Assembly (NCBI GenBank): GCA_023389575.1
Contig: JAEWEG010000007.1
Span: 1-64,000, forward strand
Source: Chloroflexota bacterium
GTDB taxonomy: Bacteria; Chloroflexota; Chloroflexia; Thermomicrobiales; UBA6265
Direction: 5' to 3'
DNA length: 64,000 nucleotides
Positions 60,974-64,000 of this stretch are shown piece after piece. Numbering within the stretch: position 1 is the stretch's first letter; the number at the start of each line of letters is the position of its first letter. The notes below the pieces were generated by a model. It saw only the letters and a list, made by a program, of their open reading frames with translations, ran no database searches and was not told the origin of the DNA. The position numbers and the translations under genes are program-made.

Positions 60974-62512
60974 ATGTCAGACATCGACACTCCCGCCCTG
61001 CCCGCTGGCCTCGACGAGGTGCGGGTTCGTTTCGCGCCGAGCCCGACCGGATCCCTGCACATCGGCGGGGCGCGCCTGGTGATGTACAACGTGCTGTTCG
61101 CGCACGGTCAGGCGAAGCGAGCCGGCCGGAAGGGCACGGTCATCCTGCGGATCGAGGACACGGACCAGAAACGGTACGTGGAAGGTTCGGCCGAGGGGCT
61201 GATGGAAGGCCTCAAGTGGCTTGGGCTCGAGTGGGACGAGGGGCCGGACATCGGTGGGCCGTACGCCCCCTACGTGCAGAGCGAGCGCCAGCATCATTAC
61301 CGCGAGGCCGCCGAGCAGTTGATCGCGGGTGGGCATGCCTACCGGTGTTTCTGCACGCCGGAGCGCCTGCAGCAGGTGCGGGACGCCCAGGTGGCGAAGA
61401 ACCTACCCCCGGGTTACGACCGCCACTGCCGCTCGCTGAACGCGGATGAGGTTCAGGCCAGGCTGGACGCGGGTGAATCGTACGTGGTGCGCATCGCGTT
61501 CCCCCGCGACGGCGAGACGCGGTTCATCGACCTGCTCCGAGGCGAGATCACCTTCCAGAACAGCACGATCGAGGATCTGGTGCTGTTGAAGTCGGATGGG
61601 TATCCGACCTATCACTTGGCGGTGGTGGTGGATGACCACGAGATGGACATCACGCATGTGACACGCGGGCCGGAGTGGATTCCGACCGCGCCGATCCACG
61701 TACAGCTCTACAAGGCCCTCGGATACGAGGCGCCTATTTTCGCCCACATGCCGCTGATCCTGTCGCCCGAGGGTGGGAAGCTCTCCAAGCGCGACGGCAG
61801 CGCCGCGCTCGCCGACTTCCGGGAGCGAGGCTACCTGCCGGAGGCACTGCTCAACTACCTCGCGATCCTGGGATGGAGCCTGGACGGCAAGACCGAGTTC
61901 TTCACGATGGAGGACCTGCTGGAGCACTTCACCATCGAGCGGGTGAGCGCCGCCCCCAGCACCTTCGACCGCGACAAGCTCGACTGGTTGAACCAGCAGT
62001 GGATCAATCACCACATTTCGGTGGAGAGCCTGGCGACCCGCGTGCTGCCGTTCCTGATCGCGGCCGGAACCGTCGAGGACGGTCCGCTGGACGAAACGCA
62101 CCCGCGGTTTGGCGAAGTGCTGGTGGCCTCTGGGCTGCTCAAGGACCGCATTCGCCACCTGACCGAGGCGCCCGACCTGATGCGCTACTTCCTGGTGGAT
62201 GAACTTGACCCCTACGATCCGGCGTTGCTGATTCCGAAGAAAATGGAAACCAGCCAGGTGGCGCCGATGCTGGAAGCCGTGCGGGCGGCCCTGCCGGATA
62301 TCGACCTGTCGAACCACGACGCCACGGAGGCGCGATTCCGCGCGCTGGCGGACGAGCTTGGCGTGAAGGCCGGGCAGTTGTTCATGCCAATCCGGGTGGC
62401 GGCGACCGGACGTACCCAGTCGCCAGGATTGTTTGACACCCTGGCCGCGATTGGCGAGGATCGGGTGACGAGGAGGCTCGACGCCGCGATCGCCAGCCTG
62501 AAGGACGCCTGA
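60974..62512 (+). CDS. gltX: Glutamyl-tRNA synthetase
   Basis: A protein of 512 residues. Class I signature motifs: RFAPSPTGSLHIGGARLVMYN (HIGG at about 26-29) and LSPEGGKLSKRDGS (KLSKR, the KMSKS motif). Also present are ILRIEDTDQKR and the C-terminal anticodon-binding part (FGEVLVASGLLKDRIRHL). It charges tRNA-Glu (and perhaps tRNA-Gln if a GatCAB pathway exists; not visible here). The start MSDIDTPA (ATG 60974) is the one that gives the family length. Confidence 0.97.
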   Translation: MSDIDTPALPAGLDEVRVRFAPSPTGSLHIGGARLVMYNVLFAHGQAKRAGRKGTVILRIEDTDQKRYVEGSAEGLMEGLKWLGLEWDEGPDIGGPYAPYVQSERQHHYREAAEQLIAGGHAYRCFCTPERLQQVRDAQVAKNLPPGYDRHCRSLNADEVQARLDAGESYVVRIAFPRDGETRFIDLLRGEITFQNSTIEDLVLLKSDGYPTYHLAVVVDDHEMDITHVTRGPEWIPTAPIHVQLYKALGYEAPIFAHMPLILSPEGGKLSKRDGSAALADFRERGYLPEALLNYLAILGWSLDGKTEFFTMEDLLEHFTIERVSAAPSTFDRDKLDWLNQQWINHHISVESLATRVLPFLIAAGTVEDGPLDETHPRFGEVLVASGLLKDRIRHLTEAPDLMRYFLVDELDPYDPALLIPKKMETSQVAPMLEAVRAALPDIDLSNHDATEARFRALADELGVKAGQLFMPIRVAATGRTQSPGLFDTLAAIGEDRVTRRLDAAIASLKDA

Positions 62513-62571
62513 TCTTTCCTCCGGGACCCAGCCTTGCATGCTCGTTTGCAGTCACATCGAAGGAATGACTC

Positions 62572-63186
62572 TTGTCCCTGGAACACACCACGACGATTGG
62601 CCTCGTTCGCCATGGCGAAACCGAGTGGAACCTGAACCGGCGCTATCAGGGGTGGGAGGATATTCCGCTCAACGAGACTGGTGAGGAGCAGGCCCGGCTC
62701 GTGGCGCGGGCCATCGCCCAGGAACCGCGATGGGACGCGATCTACAGCAGCCCACTCTCGCGGGCGTTGAGCACCGCGCGGGCGATCGCCGAGCTTACGG
62801 GGTTCGACAGGATCGTGGAGGACCCCGATCTTCGCGAGCGGTTCTATGGAGAGGCCGAGGGACTCACCGCCGATGAGCGGGAAGCGAAATGGCCGGGTCT
62901 CCTGACCTGGCCGGGCCTGGAGCGGCAGGATGTGATGACTCGGCGGGCGATGGCGGCGCTGGAGCGTGTGGCCGAGCGACATGTCGGTGGCCGGGCGTTG
63001 GTGGTGGCGCATGGTGGCTTGATCAACGCCGTGCTCCACGAGGTTTCCGGCGGCGAGGTCGGAACCGGGATCACGATCATTCTCAACACCGCGCGGACGA
63101 CACTGGTGCGCAACGGCGCGGGCTGGGAGATCGAGATGGTGACGGACGCGAGCCACTTGGAGCTTGCCGGAGCGCTGGACCGCTGA
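62572..63186 (+). CDS. Histidine phosphatase superfamily protein (phosphoglycerate mutase-like)
   Basis: A protein of 204 residues. The catalytic motif is GLVRHGETEWN (RHGE at about 13-16); YSSPLSRALSTARA, the acid region RERFYGEAEG and the second His in VVAHGGLINAV complete the site. Substrate could be a phosphoglycerate, sugar phosphate or cobalamin-type phosphate; it cannot be told. The start is a TTG at 62572 with AAGGA 8 bases upstream. It follows gltX by 59 bp and may be co-transcribed. Confidence 0.88.
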   Translation: MSLEHTTTIGLVRHGETEWNLNRRYQGWEDIPLNETGEEQARLVARAIAQEPRWDAIYSSPLSRALSTARAIAELTGFDRIVEDPDLRERFYGEAEGLTADEREAKWPGLLTWPGLERQDVMTRRAMAALERVAERHVGGRALVVAHGGLINAVLHEVSGGEVGTGITIILNTARTTLVRNGAGWEIEMVTDASHLELAGALDR

Positions 63187-63274
63187 TCCATTCGCACAGT
63201 GAATGAGCCAACAATCCGCTGACCCTCCCAAGTTCGACGCCAGACATAAGGAAGCAAAGCGAATTGCTGGCTTG

Positions 63275-63318
63275 AAAAGGCCCCCGTTTCCTGGTTGGGA
63301 AACGAGGGCCTTCTTCGT
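63275..63318. terminator. Bidirectional terminator between histidine phosphatase and ABC-2 permease
   Basis: AAGGCCCcc...GTTTCC (63277-63291) pairs with GGAAACgaGGGCCTT (63298-63312) with a small interior bulge. The plus strand continues TTCTTCGTT and the minus strand TTTTCAAGC, so both genes can use it. Confidence 0.8.
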
Positions 63319-63330
63319 TACAGGCATGAA

Positions 63331-64000
63331 TCAGGCGTAGATGTCGCGCCGGTTGAACATGACCACGGCGACGGCGGTGAGCAGCAGGGCGGTCGCGAGG
63401 AGCACGATCGCGCCCGGCCACCAGAGCCCCTCGATGATGGCGTTTCCGTAGTAGTGGTAGGCGCTGATGTAGCGGAGTCCGGAGATGTCCGGCGCCAGTT
63501 TGGATATGACGTTGGCCAGGAACATGAGGAACACCGTCGCGGCTGGGGCGGCGATGGCGATCGAGCGTTGCCGGGTGATGGAGGAGATCGCCAGGGCAAG
63601 CGCGCCGAAGGCGATGGCGAGGGGCCAGAGCGCGATCGCCGCGCGATAGGCCTGGCGGGCGTTGAGGTCGAGGTCGAGGACGGATGCCATGATCCACAGC
63701 ACCGTTCCGATGACGGCGACCAGCACGAGCAGGTAGGTGGCGACCATGAACGCGGACCCGACGATGAGGTTCCAGCGCGGTATCGGGTTGCCGAGCAGCA
63801 CATCGAGCCGTCCTCGTTCCTCGGCCCCCGCCACCACCCACGAGAGGGCGATGATGCCATAAAAGGGCAGGAGGATGGGGAGAATGACGCCGAACAGCTC
63901 GCTGGAGAGGAAGGAGGCGAGTTGGGTGAAGTCGTTGATGTTGAAGGCGGCGCGGAGGTTCTCCGGCACCAGCGAGATGTCGATCACGTCCTTCACACTA
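63331..64000 (-). CDS. ABC-2 type transporter permease (N-terminus outside window)
   Basis: At least 222 residues; the frame continues to the window edge without a start that looks real. About five transmembrane helices; the ABC-2 signature region is IALSWVVAGAEERGRLDVLL followed by NPIPRWNLIVGSAFM, and the C-terminal RYISAYHYYGNAIIEGLWWP loop is typical of ABC-2 membrane proteins that work with an ATPase (probably encoded further right). Substrate unknown. Confidence 0.8.
   Translation of the reverse strand, partial: SVKDVIDISLVPENLRAAFNINDFTQLASFLSSELFGVILPILLPFYGIIALSWVVAGAEERGRLDVLLGNPIPRWNLIVGSAFMVATYLLVLVAVIGTVLWIMASVLDLDLNARQAYRAAIALWPLAIAFGALALAISSITRQRSIAIAAPAATVFLMFLANVISKLAPDISGLRYISAYHYYGNAIIEGLWWPGAIVLLATALLLTAVAVVMFNRRDIYA

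Overview
The window is a 64 kb piece of a high-GC bacterial chromosome, densely packed with genes on both strands. No rRNA, tRNA, CRISPR array, transposase or replication origin was recognised. The gene content suggests Chloroflexota, probably Thermomicrobia-like: two large LuxR-type AAA/TPR regulators, an ECF41 sigma factor, an F420-type (DDN family) reductase, a DUF6062 protein, a stand-alone XPB N-terminal-like protein, a PPi-type phosphofructokinase and a CopC-CopD-cytochrome c fusion. The taxonomy is inferred from family content only.

Layout. 0-5 kb: end of an alpha/beta hydrolase; a TPP-riboswitch operon (ThiZ ATPase, ThiX permease, TenA) without a substrate-binding gene; a DrrAB-type exporter. 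5-9.4 kb: DDN-family reductase, CCA/poly(A) nucleotidyltransferase, methyltransferase, an MNT nucleotidyltransferase with a broken HepT-like partner, UBP zinc finger, OsmC. 9.4-13 kb: a heterodimeric ABC exporter with one degenerate ATP site. 13-22 kb: LuxR regulator, several secreted proteins including a gluzincin-type peptidase, and an MFS transporter. 22-29.7 kb: an ABC exporter with an apparent ATA start behind a promoter carrying a palindrome; Ada-like and DinB-like proteins; an ECF41 sigma factor facing an ABM/DoxX operon whose upstream region carries a TGTCACc-N17-CGTC element; a secreted beta-domain protein; PIG-L deacetylase.

30-34.6 kb: paired PH-domain membrane proteins, an MFS transporter overlapping them tail to tail, and a small lower-GC two-gene island that looks like a toxin/immunity pair. 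34.6-38.7 kb: copper-type operon with a CopC-CopD-cytochrome c-NTF2-like fusion and two accessory membrane proteins. 38.9-48.4 kb: L,D-transpeptidase, NadC/GNAT/M16 operon, DUF805, LapA, GDPD, CinA/PncC, DUF6062, LCP and AAC(6')-like acetyltransferase. 48.5-54 kb: second LuxR regulator, ModB-like permease, PadR regulator, CorC/HlyC-type CBS protein. 54-64 kb: winged-helix regulator with a degenerate nucleotidyltransferase-like domain, PPi-type phosphofructokinase, DUF2171, triplicated secreted repeat protein, XPB-N-like protein, GltX, histidine phosphatase, and an ABC-2 permease cut by the window end.

Starts were chosen from Shine-Dalgarno spacing and family lengths; several upstream in-frame alternatives were rejected and are noted per gene.
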